Origin: Opitutia bacterium
GTDB lineage: Bacteria; Verrucomicrobiota; Verrucomicrobiia; Opitutales; Opitutaceae
NCBI GenBank assembly: GCA_016187945.1
Contig: JACPIT010000004.1
Coordinates: 124,001-188,000 of the forward strand
Length of the DNA stretch: 64,000 bases
Direction: 5' to 3'
Part shown: in pieces, positions 49,051 through 57,895 of the stretch
Position numbering within the stretch: position 1 is the stretch's first letter
How the letters are laid out: the number at the start of each line of letters is the position of its first letter
Made by a program: the position numbers and the translations under genes
The notes under the pieces: generated by a model
What the model saw: only the letters and a program-made list of their open reading frames with translations
Database searches by the model: none
Told to the model about the DNA's origin: nothing

Positions 49051-51045
49051 TCAACGCAGTTGCTCGAGCAGGCGGCGGGCGTCGGCGTTGCCGGGTTGGA
49101 GCGCGAGGAGGCGATCGAGCGTCGTGCGCGCCGCGGCGGCGTCGCCGGATTGCGCGAGCACGGCGGCGTAGTTGAGCAACAAGCCGGGGTCGTCGCGGCG
49201 CAACGCGACGGCGGCGCGGAACTGCGCGACGGCTTCGGCGGGGCGGCCGGTGACGGCGAGTGCGGTGCCGTAGTTGACGCGGGCGGTGAGATTGCCGGGC
49301 GCGAGCGTCGTGGCGCGCGCGAGGTGGTCGAGCGCCTCGGGCTCGCGGCGCGTGGCGAAGAGCGTGCTGGCGAGATTGCAGTGGGCGGCGACGGAGTCGG
49401 GTTGCTCGGCGAGGAGCGCGCGGTTGACGGCTTCGGCTTCGACGTAGCGACGGGCGCGGTGCAGCGCGCTGCCGAGATTGAGGCGCACGTCGGCGAGCTT
49501 GGGCTGGAGGCGCAGCGCGGCTTCGAAGCCGGCGATGGCGTCGTCGGTGCGGCCGAGCGCGAGGAGGGAGTTGGCGCGGTTGAAATGCGCGGCGGCGAGG
49601 CGCGGGTTCTGCGCGAGCGCGAGTTCGAACTCGTGGACGGCGTCGCTGATGCGGCCCGCGTGCAGGAGCGCCAGGCCGTAATTGTTGTGCGCAAACGGAT
49701 ACACCGGCTCGAGCGCCACGGCGTTGGCGAACGACTCGAGCGCGTCCGTCTGCCGGCCGGTTGCTTCGAGCGCGAGGCCGTGGTTGACCCACGCACGGGC
49801 GTTGTGCGGCGCGTGGGCGACGACGTCGGTCCACAACGCGAGGTCCGACTGGTAGACGCGGTTGCGGGCATGCGTCGCGAGGGCGGCCACGAGCGCGAGC
49901 GCGGCGCCTGCGACGAGGGCGGCACGGCCGAGCCAGCGATAGGCTCCGAGCACGAGCGCGGCGGCGACGAGGGCGAGCGCGGCGTAGAAGCGGTGCTCGG
50001 CCATGAATTGCGAGGCGACGGGCACCACGCTCGAACTCGGGGCGAGCAGCAGGAAAAACGCTGCGCCGGCGAAACCGAGCGCGGGACGCCGCCCGAGCGC
50101 CCAGAGTGTCGCGCCGAGCAGCGTCAGAACGACCAGCAACGCGCCGAACGCCGAAGCGTCGAACGCGGGCGTGCGCTGGCCGTAGTCGAACACGAGCGGC
50201 TGCGGCCAGAACGCGAGGCGCACGTAGCGGAGGATCGCGGCGGGTTGGGCCAGCGCGTAGTCGAGCGAGGAAGCCGTGCCGAGTCCGGCCGTGCCGCCGC
50301 GGTTGCCGAACGTCGCGAGCAGCGCGGCGAGCAGCAGCCAGGTCGCGGCGAGCGCGAGGAGCGGCGTGCGGAAGTTTTTCCATGCCTCGCGCCAATTCGC
50401 GGCCAGGAAGCAGCGCGCGTAGAGCGCGGCGAGCACGGGGACGACGACGGTCGTTTCCTTCGCGGCCATGCCGGCTAGGCATGCGAGGAAGGCGGCGACG
50501 AACCAGCCGCGCGCGAACGCGTAGAGCGTGGCGAACGCGAGCAGCGCGGCGAGCGACTCGGCGCGTTGGACGAGGTAGGTGACCGACTCGGTTTGCAGCG
50601 GATGCAGCGCCCAGAGCGCGGCGATCGCGAGCGCAAGCCAGTCGGGGTCCGCGCCGAAGCGATCGCGCAACGGCGCCGAGCGCAGCGTGCGGCGCACGAG
50701 ACCGAAGAGCACGAGCGCGGCCGCAGCATGCAGCACGAGGTTCAGCGCGTGATGGCTCCAGACGGCGTGGCCGCTGACGGCGTAGTTGAGCGCAAAGGTG
50801 AGGTTGAGCAGCGGGCGGCCGGAAACGGTCTCACCGCCAACGGGAGGCGCGAGCGGGCCGGGCACGAGCGGCCAGAGGTGACAGATGGATTCGTTCGCGC
50901 CGATCGAGGTGATGTCGTCGAAGAGGAACGGGACGGCGAAGCTGTTGCTCCACGCCGCGGCGATCGCGAGCAGCAGCAACGCGAGGCCGAGGCGCACGCG
51001 GCGATCGAGCGGAGCCGACGAGGAAACGAACGCGGGCTGACTCAT
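49051..51045 (-). CDS. Multi-pass membrane glycosyltransferase-like protein with C-terminal TPRs (TMTC-like)
   Basis: 664 aa. N-terminal half about 1-395 has around ten hydrophobic helices. A conserved block SGRPLLNLTFALNYAVSG followed by HHALNLVLHAAAALVLFGL, and WALHPLQTESVTYLVQR resemble the DUF1736/TMTC and GT39-like multi-pass family. The C-terminal half (about 410-660) is seven or eight TPRs (ARAWVNHGLALEATGRQTDA, AHNNYGLALLHAGRISDA). Its ATG overlaps the lipB stop by ATGA, so it sits inside a lipB-x-lipA unit. O-mannosyltransferase-like function is inferred from family resemblance only. Confidence 0.78.
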   Translation of the reverse strand: MSQPAFVSSSAPLDRRVRLGLALLLLAIAAAWSNSFAVPFLFDDITSIGANESICHLWPLVPGPLAPPVGGETVSGRPLLNLTFALNYAVSGHAVWSHHALNLVLHAAAALVLFGLVRRTLRSAPLRDRFGADPDWLALAIAALWALHPLQTESVTYLVQRAESLAALLAFATLYAFARGWFVAAFLACLAGMAAKETTVVVPVLAALYARCFLAANWREAWKNFRTPLLALAATWLLLAALLATFGNRGGTAGLGTASSLDYALAQPAAILRYVRLAFWPQPLVFDYGQRTPAFDASAFGALLVVLTLLGATLWALGRRPALGFAGAAFFLLLAPSSSVVPVASQFMAEHRFYAALALVAAALVLGAYRWLGRAALVAGAALALVAALATHARNRVYQSDLALWTDVVAHAPHNARAWVNHGLALEATGRQTDALESFANAVALEPVYPFAHNNYGLALLHAGRISDAVHEFELALAQNPRLAAAHFNRANSLLALGRTDDAIAGFEAALRLQPKLADVRLNLGSALHRARRYVEAEAVNRALLAEQPDSVAAHCNLASTLFATRREPEALDHLARATTLAPGNLTARVNYGTALAVTGRPAEAVAQFRAAVALRRDDPGLLLNYAAVLAQSGDAAAARTTLDRLLALQPGNADARRLLEQLR

Positions 51046-51740
51046 GCGGTCGCGCCGGCGAAGAACGCAGGGAGGCGCGCGCGGAATTCGGCGGCGAGCG
51101 TCTGCTGCACGGCGGCGAGATCGGCCGGGCGGCCGAGTTCGAGTTGCATCGACGTGACGGTGCCGTCGGTGGCGGCGATGCCGCAGGGGATGATGCCGGT
51201 GAAGGCGGCGAGGTCGGTGTTCACGTTCAGCGCGAAGCCGTGGAAGGTCGTCCACTTTTTCACGGCCACGCCGATGGCCGCGATTTTGCGGCGCTCGATC
51301 CAGATGCCGGTCTTGCCGGGGTTGCGGCCGGCGGTGAGGCCGAAGCGTGCGACGCTGGCGATCATCACGTCCTCGAGGAAACGCAGGTAGGCGTGCAGGT
51401 CTTTGCGCGCGGCGAGATTCACGATCGGGTAGCCGACGATCTGGCCGGGGCCGTGGTAGGTGATGTCGCCGCCGCGGTTGGTGGTGACGAGTTCGATGCC
51501 GCGGCGGGCGAGGTCGGCTTCGTTCCAGAGGAGATTTTGCTCGGCGCCGCGGCGCACGCCCATCGTGAACACGGGATGGTGCTCGGTGAAAACGAGGGTG
51601 TCGCGCGCGCGGCCGTCGTTGCGCGCGGCGACGAGTTGCTCCTGGCGTCGCCACGCGTCGCGATAGGCCGTGCGGCCCCAATCGACGACGTCGAGGGCGG
51701 CGGCAAGCGCGGTGGAGGCGGCGGGTGGTTGGTCGGGCAT
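51042..51740 (-). CDS. lipB: Lipoyl(octanoyl) transferase
   Basis: 232 aa. Family regions are TLVFTEHHPVFTMGVRR, TTNRGGDITYHGPGQIVGYP, KTGIWIERRKIAAIGVAVKK (with the catalytic Lys region) and TGIIPCGIAATDGTVTSM (catalytic Cys). It transfers octanoyl from ACP to target lipoyl domains, preceding LipA. The start at 51740 (MPDQPPAAST) was chosen over 46 extra upstream codons that overlap the methyltransferase promoter region. The 3' end overlaps the next gene by 4 bp. Confidence 0.95.
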   Translation of the reverse strand: MPDQPPAASTALAAALDVVDWGRTAYRDAWRRQEQLVAARNDGRARDTLVFTEHHPVFTMGVRRGAEQNLLWNEADLARRGIELVTTNRGGDITYHGPGQIVGYPIVNLAARKDLHAYLRFLEDVMIASVARFGLTAGRNPGKTGIWIERRKIAAIGVAVKKWTTFHGFALNVNTDLAAFTGIIPCGIAATDGTVTSMQLELGRPADLAAVQQTLAAEFRARLPAFFAGATA

Positions 51741-51922
51741 GGGCGCGGCGCACTGTCGTCGACGGCTGGGCCGCGCGCAACTTTTTGGTGCGCGGCGGCG
51801 ACGGCCGTGCCCAGCGAAGAATCGCGCGCGGGCGAATTTTCGCGGCGGACGGGCTGCGCTAGGCGAAAGGCGAATCACGGGGCCCTTGCGCGCGCCGAGG
51901 GAAAATTGCCAAGGTGGGCCGG

Positions 51923-52741
51923 ATGTTTTCGTCGAACCCAGTCGCTGTCCGAGCCCGCACGGTCTACCACGCCGCGGCGGACTGCTACGACTTGCCGGCG
52001 CTCTCGTTTTGGGAGCGTTTCGGGCGGGCGACGGTGGAACGGTTGAAATTGAAACCCGGGCAGCACGTGCTCGACGTGTGCTGCGGAAGCGGAGCGTCGG
52101 CGATCCCGGCGGCAGAAGCTGTCGGCGCGGAGGGCAGCGTGCTCGCGGTGGACCTAGCGCCGGGGTTGCTCGCGCTCGGACGCCGCAAGGCGGCAGCGCG
52201 CGGACTCGCGCAGATCGAGTTTCGCGAGGGAGATTTTTCCGCGCTGGCGGAGCCGTCGCGGAGTTTCGATGCGGTCGTGTGCGTGTTCGGGATTTTCTTC
52301 ATGCCCGACATGGCGGGTGCGGTGCGCGGGCTGTGGAATTACGTGCGGCCGGGTGGACAGCTTGCAATTGCGACGTGGGGACCACGGGTGTTCGAGCCGG
52401 CGAACTCGATTTTCTGGGACGCGGTGCGCGAGGTGCGGCCGGAGCTTTTTAAGGATTTCAACCCGTGGGATCGCATCGCCACGCCCGCGGCCGTGGCGGC
52501 GCTCTTGAGCGACGCGGGGCTGAGCACCGTCCGTGCGGAAGCGGAGGCAGGCATGCACGCGCTGGCGGGGCCGCAGGATTGGTGGCAAATCGTGATGGGG
52601 TCCGGCTACCGTGGCACGATCGAGATGCTGACGGAGGCGGAGCGCGAGCAGGTCGCAGCGCGGGTGCGGACGGAGATTCTGCGGCGCGACGTCGGCTTCG
52701 TGGAAACCAATGTCGTCTACGCACACGCGGTGAAGCGATGA
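51923..52741 (+). CDS. Class I SAM-dependent methyltransferase
   Basis: 272 aa from the ATG at 51923 (a GTG at 51914 is possible). The SAM-binding motif is HVLDVCCGSGASAIPAAE, with motif II/post-I as VLAVDLAPGLLALGRRKA and an acidic position in REGDFSALAEPSRSFDAVVC. It resembles the UbiE/Methyltransf_11 group, small-molecule enzymes; the substrate cannot be inferred. It is divergent from lipB, sharing a short promoter region, and 118 bp upstream of lysS on the same strand. Confidence 0.88.
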   Translation: MFSSNPVAVRARTVYHAAADCYDLPALSFWERFGRATVERLKLKPGQHVLDVCCGSGASAIPAAEAVGAEGSVLAVDLAPGLLALGRRKAAARGLAQIEFREGDFSALAEPSRSFDAVVCVFGIFFMPDMAGAVRGLWNYVRPGGQLAIATWGPRVFEPANSIFWDAVREVRPELFKDFNPWDRIATPAAVAALLSDAGLSTVRAEAEAGMHALAGPQDWWQIVMGSGYRGTIEMLTEAEREQVAARVRTEILRRDVGFVETNVVYAHAVKR

Positions 52742-52859
52742 GCGCGGCACGGCGGCGGACGTTGGTCATAGCGGGTTTTCCGGCTGTTGGCCGCCACCTC
52801 GGCTAGAACCTAATTTCCGTTTGCCCCGGGGCGGGCCGCGCCCAATCGTGCGCGGTTCC

Positions 52860-54356
52860 ATGAGCGAGATTCCTCAAGACATCACCCACGACCAGTATGC
52901 CGTGCGGCTCAAGAAGCTGCAGGACATGCGCGCCGCGGGCTCGGACCCGTTCCGCGCCAACTGCGAGCAGACGCACTTTTCGGGTGAGGCGCTCAAAGCC
53001 TACATCGACGGCCAGGACTACGTCGTGCCCGTCAAGGTCGCCGGCCGCCTCGTCGTCATCCGCGACATGGGCAAGAGCCAGTTCGTGAAGGTTCTCGACC
53101 AGCAGGGTCAGATCCAGCTCTACCTGAAGAAAGACCTCGTGGGCGACGCGGCCTACGCGGAGTTCAAGAAACTCGACCTCGGCGACATCGTCGGCGCGGA
53201 AGGCACGCTCTTCAAAACCAAGACCGGCGAGATCACCGTGCGCGTCGACAAGTTCACGCTCGTCTCGAAGGCGCTGCGTCCGCTCCCGGAAAAGTGGCAC
53301 GGCCTGACCGATGCCGAGCAGGTTTACCGCCAGCGTTACCTCGACCTGATCGTCAACCCCGAGTCGCGCGCGCGCCTGATGCTGCGCAGCAAGATCGTCG
53401 CGAGCATCCGCTCGACGCTCGCGAGCCGGAAGTTTCTCGAAGTCGAGACGCCCATGCTCGAAGGCGTCGCCGGCGGCGCGGCAGCGCGGCCGTTCGTCAC
53501 GCACCACAACGCGCTCGGCGCGGACTTTTTCCTGCGCATCGCGCTCGAGCTGCGCCTGAAACGCCTGCTCGTCGGCGGCTACGACCGCGTGTTCGAGATC
53601 GGCCGCGTGTTCCGCAACGAAGGCGTTTCGCGCAAGCACAACCCCGAGTTCACCATGCTCGAGGTCTATCAGGCTTACTCGGATTTCCGCGGCATGATGG
53701 AGTTGCTGAGGGCGATCATTCAGGACATCGCTACTGACGTCCTTCACTACACCCACGTGAAGCATGCGGCGACTGGCGAAATGATTCATTTATTCGGCGA
53801 ATGGCGCAGCGTGCGCTACTTCGACTTGATCGACGAGACGGCGGGCTTCGCGCTCAGCTCGTTCCGCGGCAAACCCGAGTATCGCGAGAAGGCGGTCGAG
53901 GCGTGCCAGAAACTCGGCCTCGAAGTCCACGCCGGTTGGGAAACGCACGAGGTCGTGAACGAGATTTTCGGCAAGAAGATCGAGCCGACGCTGATCCAGC
54001 CGACGTTCGTCACGCACTTGCCGAAGGAGCTGTGCCCGCTCGCGAAGTTGAACAAGGAAGACCCGGGTCTGATCGACGTTTTCGAGTGCATCATCGGCGG
54101 CATGGAAGTCGCGCCGGCTTACTCGGAGCAGAACGACCCGTTCGTGCAGCGCGAGATGTTCGAGAAGCAAGTCGGCGAGGAAAAGCAGAACCTCGACACC
54201 GACTTCCTGCTCGCGCTCGAACACGGCATGCCGCCCGCCGGCGGCATGGGCGTCGGCATCGACCGCCTCTGCATTTTGCTCACCGGCGCCGAGAGCATTC
54301 GCGACGTGATTTTGTTCCCGTCGCTGCGGCCGACGGCTGCGCCATCGGCCAGTTGA
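52860..54356 (+). CDS. lysS: Lysyl-tRNA synthetase (class II)
   Basis: 498 aa. The OB-fold anticodon domain spans about 55-150 (VKVAGRLVVIRDMGKSQFVK). Class II motif 1 lies in FLEVETPMLEGVAGGAAARP, motif 2 in FEIGRVFRNEGVSRKHNPEF and motif 3 in GGMGVGIDRLCILLTGAESI. It charges tRNA-Lys. The ATG at 52860 was chosen because the 13 codons before it lack homology. The stop codon lies inside a TTGAAG-type repeat. The following genes lolC/E and lolD are in the same direction. Confidence 0.97.
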   Translation: MSEIPQDITHDQYAVRLKKLQDMRAAGSDPFRANCEQTHFSGEALKAYIDGQDYVVPVKVAGRLVVIRDMGKSQFVKVLDQQGQIQLYLKKDLVGDAAYAEFKKLDLGDIVGAEGTLFKTKTGEITVRVDKFTLVSKALRPLPEKWHGLTDAEQVYRQRYLDLIVNPESRARLMLRSKIVASIRSTLASRKFLEVETPMLEGVAGGAAARPFVTHHNALGADFFLRIALELRLKRLLVGGYDRVFEIGRVFRNEGVSRKHNPEFTMLEVYQAYSDFRGMMELLRAIIQDIATDVLHYTHVKHAATGEMIHLFGEWRSVRYFDLIDETAGFALSSFRGKPEYREKAVEACQKLGLEVHAGWETHEVVNEIFGKKIEPTLIQPTFVTHLPKELCPLAKLNKEDPGLIDVFECIIGGMEVAPAYSEQNDPFVQREMFEKQVGEEKQNLDTDFLLALEHGMPPAGGMGVGIDRLCILLTGAESIRDVILFPSLRPTAAPSAS

Positions 54357-54441
54357 AGTTGAAGGTTGAAGTTGAAGCACCGAGTCGCGCACCTGATGTC
54401 CGAGTCCGTCACTTCAACTTAAACTCCTAAACTTCAACTGG
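54350..54441. repeat. TTGAAG-type inverted repeat at the lysS stop codon
   Basis: CAGTTGAAGTTGAAGGTTGA with AGTTGAAG (54350-54377), and the inverted ACTTCAACTTAAACTCCTAA with ACTTCAACTGG (54411-54441). The lysS TGA stop is part of the first copy. It fills the lysS-lolC gap. Confidence 0.7.
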
Positions 54442-54451
54442 CGCTTCGCCC

Positions 54452-55684
54452 ATGCCCTGGCCGATCTACCTCGCCCTCAAGCAGCTCTTCCCGACCGGGC
54501 GGGTGTCGTTCTTCACGCTGATCTCGATCCTCGGCGTCGGGCTCGGCGTGGCGCTCATGCTCGTGTCGACGAGCGTCATGGGCGGCTTCGGCCACCAGAT
54601 TCAGCGGATGATCATCGACACGCAGGGCGAGGTGCAGATCCGTGCGCGCGGCGTGCTCGACCCGAAACTCGCCGACGCGACTGAAGACGCGCTGAAGAAA
54701 ACGTCCAGTGTCGCGAGCTTCGCGCCGTTCGCGGCCGGCGTCGTGATGCTCGAGTTCGAGCGTCGGCCGGCGTTTCCCGCGATCACGGGCTTCGACGTCG
54801 AGCGGATGAAGGAAGTCATTCCTCTCCAGCGTTACCTCATCTCCGGCCGGCTCGACGATCTCGACGACGATTCCGTCATTCTCAGCTCGATTCTCGCGCG
54901 CAACCTCGGCGTGCGCGTCGGCGACAACGTCAGCATCTACTCGCCGCTGATGATGGAGCGCCTGAAAAACAACGAAGTGATGCTCCCGCGCGAAGTGCGC
55001 GTCGCAGGCATTTTCCAGATCGGCCACCAGCAACTCGACAGCTCCACGGTGCTCTGCTCGCTGCGCCTGATGCAGGACCTCTACGGCCTCGGCCACACCG
55101 TCCACGGCTACAACGTCCGCTTGAAACCCGGCGTCGACGAATACGCCGCCGCCGCCGCGCTAAACGACGCGCTGCCGCCGCAAGCCTACGCGTTGACCTG
55201 GTTCGAATCGAACGCCGACTTCCAGGCCGTGCTCAGCTTCGAGCGGAACATGATTTTTTTCCTGCTCACGTTCATCATCGTCGTCGCGGCGTTCTCGATC
55301 ACGAGTTCGCTGCTGATGTCGGTCGTGCGCAAGACGCGCGAGATCGGCCTGCTCGCCGCGATGGGCGGCAAAGCGCAGGACGTCGCACTGTGCTTCTGCG
55401 CGCAGGGTCTCGTGATCGGCGCCGGCGGCACGGCTGTCGGCCTCGCGCTCGGTTTCGCGCTGCTGCACTGGCGCGACAACCTCGTGCAGCTCATCGCGCG
55501 TTTCACGATGGGGCAGGAGGCGTTCGTGAAATTCTACCAATTCAGCTCGCTGCCCGCGCACACCACGCCGAAGGACGTCGCAATCATCGTGATCTTCTCG
55601 CTCGTCGCCGCGACGCTCGCAGGCCTGATCCCCGCGTGGCGCGCCGCGCGCCTGAAACCCGTGGAGGCGTTGCGCAGTGAGTAG
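54452..55684 (+). CDS. lolC: Lipoprotein-releasing ABC transporter permease (LolC/LolE-type)
   Basis: 410 aa with one N-terminal and three C-terminal transmembrane helices around a large periplasmic domain. VSFFTLISILGVGLGVALML opens the protein and the FtsX-like core is LLTFIIVVAAFSITSSLLMS, then VRKTREIGLLAAMGGKAQDV. The TM-periplasmic-TM pattern is that of LolC/LolE/MacB. With lolD downstream it would extract outer-membrane lipoproteins. One permease gene probably forms a homodimer (LolF-like); LolC versus LolE cannot be told. Confidence 0.9.
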   Translation: MPWPIYLALKQLFPTGRVSFFTLISILGVGLGVALMLVSTSVMGGFGHQIQRMIIDTQGEVQIRARGVLDPKLADATEDALKKTSSVASFAPFAAGVVMLEFERRPAFPAITGFDVERMKEVIPLQRYLISGRLDDLDDDSVILSSILARNLGVRVGDNVSIYSPLMMERLKNNEVMLPREVRVAGIFQIGHQQLDSSTVLCSLRLMQDLYGLGHTVHGYNVRLKPGVDEYAAAAALNDALPPQAYALTWFESNADFQAVLSFERNMIFFLLTFIIVVAAFSITSSLLMSVVRKTREIGLLAAMGGKAQDVALCFCAQGLVIGAGGTAVGLALGFALLHWRDNLVQLIARFTMGQEAFVKFYQFSSLPAHTTPKDVAIIVIFSLVAATLAGLIPAWRAARLKPVEALRSE

Positions 55685-55706
55685 TCCCGAGAGCCACGAA
55701 CGTTTG

Positions 55707-55762
55707 GTGGGCAGCGCGCTTGCGCGCGCTTGGCCGGATGCGCGCGCAAGCGCGCTGCCCAC
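55707..55762. repeat. GTGGGCAGCGCGCTTGCGCGCG inverted repeat between lolC and lolD
   Basis: GTGGGCAGCGCGCTTGCGCG on the left and CGCGCAAGCGCGCTGCCCAC on the right form a perfect 20-bp-plus inverted repeat with a short centre. It separates two genes that normally adjoin. Confidence 0.8.
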
Positions 55763-55779
55763 ACGATGCGGAGGTTGGT

Positions 55780-56463
55780 ATGGCTGACGCGAGGTCCGTC
55801 CTCCGTGCCGCGGGACTGCGGAAAAACTACCGCAGCGGCGATGCTACGCTCGAAGTTCTGCGCGGCGTCGATCTCGCGATCGCGCCCGGCGAGAGCGTCA
55901 GCATTCGCGGCGAGTCCGGCTCCGGCAAAAGCACGCTGCTCAATCTCCTCGCCGGTCTCGACCGACCCGACGCGGGTGAAATTTTCTGGAGCGCCGAGTC
56001 GACCGCGAAACTCACGCTCGGCGAACTCACCGCGCGCCGTGGCCGGTTCCTCGGCATGGTTTTTCAGGCCTACTACCTGATCCCCGAAATCGACACGCTC
56101 GCGAACGTCCTCATGGGCGCGCGCATGCTCGGTTCGCCGACTGCCGCGCAGCGTGAGCGCGCCGCGGCGTTGCTCCAGCGCGTGGGCCTCGCCGATCGCG
56201 CGCATCACGTGCCCGCGCACCTGTCCGGCGGCGAGCGTCAGCGCGTCGCCGTGGCGCGCGCATTGATGAATCGTCCGCCACTGCTGCTCGCGGACGAGCC
56301 GACGGGCAATCTCGACGAGCGCACGGGCGACGAGGTGATCGCGTTGCTGCTCCAGGTCTGCGCCGAGGAAAACACCGCGCTCGCACTCGTGACGCACAAC
56401 GCCGCCCACGCCGCGAAGACGCAGCGGCAGCTTTTCCTGCATCAGGGCCGTTGGCGCGACTGA
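55780..56463 (+). CDS. lolD: Lipoprotein-releasing ABC transporter ATPase
   Basis: 227 aa. Walker A is IRGESGSGKSTLLNLLAGLD, the Q-loop MVFQAYYLIPEIDTLANVLM, the signature LSGGERQRVAVARALMNRP and Walker B LLLADEPTGNLDERTG. The H-loop is LALVTHNAAHAAKTQRQLF. It powers lipoprotein release together with the preceding permease. The ATG at 55780 lies just past a perfect inverted repeat; 20 upstream codons in frame are repeat-derived and excluded. Confidence 0.93.
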   Translation: MADARSVLRAAGLRKNYRSGDATLEVLRGVDLAIAPGESVSIRGESGSGKSTLLNLLAGLDRPDAGEIFWSAESTAKLTLGELTARRGRFLGMVFQAYYLIPEIDTLANVLMGARMLGSPTAAQRERAAALLQRVGLADRAHHVPAHLSGGERQRVAVARALMNRPPLLLADEPTGNLDERTGDEVIALLLQVCAEENTALALVTHNAAHAAKTQRQLFLHQGRWRD

Positions 56464-56472
56464 CGCGCACGC

Positions 56473-56550
56473 GTCGCAGCAGCCGACGTGAGCCGGCTGG
56501 ATGTCGGCAAATCGCTCGCCGCTCTTCAGCCGACTGCCGTCGGCTGCGAC
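56473..56550. repeat. GTCGCAGCAGCCGAC...GTCGGCTGCGAC inverted repeat
   Basis: GTCGCAGCAGCCGACGTGAG with CCGGCTG at the left, and CTTCAGCCGACTGCCGTCGG with CTGCGAC at the right. It is related to the GTAGCAGCCG element at 15271. It begins 10 bp after the lolD stop. Confidence 0.65.
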
Positions 56551-56644
56551 GAAGCAGCGAGGGGCACGCCGGCGATTCTTCGCGCGGATGCGCTGGCGAC
56601 GCACCCGGCTTCAGTCGCCGACGGTGAGTCACGCTCCACCGAAA

Positions 56645-57691
56645 TCACGCGAACAAGCCCGTCCACAAGAACCAGCCATACGCCCCGAGCAGCACGGCGC
56701 CGATCCCGCGCGGCAGTCCGCCGAACGCGAGCAGGCAAAACGCGTGCACGATCGCCGCGCCGCCGAGCAACACGAGGCCGGTGATGAACAGCGGCGGCGC
56801 CGCCACCGGCGAGAACAGAGCGAGCAAGCCGAGACACAGCGGAATGCAAATGTGCCCGTCGCCGACCTGCGAGCTGTAGACGACGTCCGCGCGGCGCTTC
56901 CAACCCCAGTAGAGCGCGAGCAGCGCGTTCGGCAGCACCATCAACCAGCCGCTCAGCCAGCCAAGATTGGCTGCGCTGACGAAACCGGTTTTCTGCGCCG
57001 TGATCCAAGCCACGAGCCAGTCGATGCTCTCGTAGAGCGCCCACGCCATCGCGAGCACGAGGACGAGATCGACGTAGAACAAGAAACCGAACGAAAGCTT
57101 TCGCTGCACATTGTGCTTCATCACGTCGAACATCTGGAACGTCTGCCAAAACAGAAAGAGCCCGATCAGCATCAGCCCGTCCGTCCGCGTGAGTTTGCCG
57201 TCGTCGGCGAGCAGCCATGTGCCGCCGGTGAAGAACAGCACTGCCGCGAGCGTCAGCAGCAGCGAGAGGCGATTGATCTGCGCGCCGGTGGCCGCGGCTA
57301 CGCCAGCGCGGCCCGAGCCGGCGTCCTTGCCGCGCGCACCGCCGCTTTTTTTCGCTGCGCTCTTCCCGGCTTTCGCGCCGCCGGTCACCTGCAAGCCGAA
57401 CAGCACCGCCGGCAGACCGAGCAGCAGCGTGAGATTCGTGACGTTGTTCACGAGGCAGTTCGTCAGCACTTCCTTCGCCGGGCCGCCGTGTTGCATCACG
57501 ATGAAAACGAACAGCAGATTGCCGAGTCCCGAGCAGTATGGCATCACCAGCGTGCCGAGCGCCGTGCCTTCGAGCCCGTGGTCGAGCATCGCCTCGAGCC
57601 GCCAGAGCATGAGCAGCGAGGCGACGAGGAAGACCGCGAAGTAGGTCCACGGATCGGTGAGTCCCAGCGACTCGATGAGCGGCGGCAGCAC
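56645..57691 (-). CDS. Sodium/calcium exchanger-like membrane protein
   Basis: 348 aa from a GTG at 57691. About ten hydrophobic segments. Two NCX-like alpha repeats are suggested by MPYCSGLGNLLFVFIVMQ with LVNNVTNLTLLLGLPAVL and, in the second half, SSQVGDGHICIPLCLGLLAL. Between them is an Ala/Gly/Lys-rich cytoplasmic linker (about 107-136) containing AGKSAAKKSGGARGKDAGSG. Cation/Ca2+ antiport is inferred from these repeats; the acidic residues of classical CaCA repeats (G-x-E-L/P) are not clearly seen, so substrate is uncertain. Confidence 0.65.
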   Translation of the reverse strand: MLPPLIESLGLTDPWTYFAVFLVASLLMLWRLEAMLDHGLEGTALGTLVMPYCSGLGNLLFVFIVMQHGGPAKEVLTNCLVNNVTNLTLLLGLPAVLFGLQVTGGAKAGKSAAKKSGGARGKDAGSGRAGVAAATGAQINRLSLLLTLAAVLFFTGGTWLLADDGKLTRTDGLMLIGLFLFWQTFQMFDVMKHNVQRKLSFGFLFYVDLVLVLAMAWALYESIDWLVAWITAQKTGFVSAANLGWLSGWLMVLPNALLALYWGWKRRADVVYSSQVGDGHICIPLCLGLLALFSPVAAPPLFITGLVLLGGAAIVHAFCLLAFGGLPRGIGAVLLGAYGWFLWTGLFA

Positions 57692-57731
57692 GCCGCGGAT
57701 TCAGGCGGCGCGGGCGCAGGCGTTCAAGAAC

Positions 57732-57785
57732 GTAGCGCCGGCGGCTCGCCTGCATTGATCGGAGGCAGGCGGGACGCCTGCGCTG
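57732..57785. repeat. GTAG-headed GGCAGGCG-type palindromic element
   Basis: GTAGCGCCGGCGGCTCGCCT with GCATTGATC and GGAGGCAGGCGGGACGCCTG form two overlapping hairpins upstream of the exchanger-like gene start. The rest of the 204-bp gap is the pair at 57807. Confidence 0.55.
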
Positions 57786-57806
57786 CGCTGAGCCGCGCCG
57801 CGTGCG

Positions 57807-57895
57807 GTAGCGCCGGTCTTCGACCGGCGGCCTGGAAGGATCCGAATATCCGCGACAACGCCGGTCGCACGACGCCGGTCGGAGACCGGCGCTAC
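57807..57895. repeat. GTAG-headed REP pair (GTAGCGCCGGTC type) abutting a stop codon
   Basis: GTAGCGCCGGTCTTCGACCG with GCG at the left, and the inverted GCCGGTCGGAGACCGGCG with CTAC at 57892-57895. The minus-strand gene's TAA stop (57896-57898) immediately precedes the second head, giving TAAGTAG. Confidence 0.85.
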
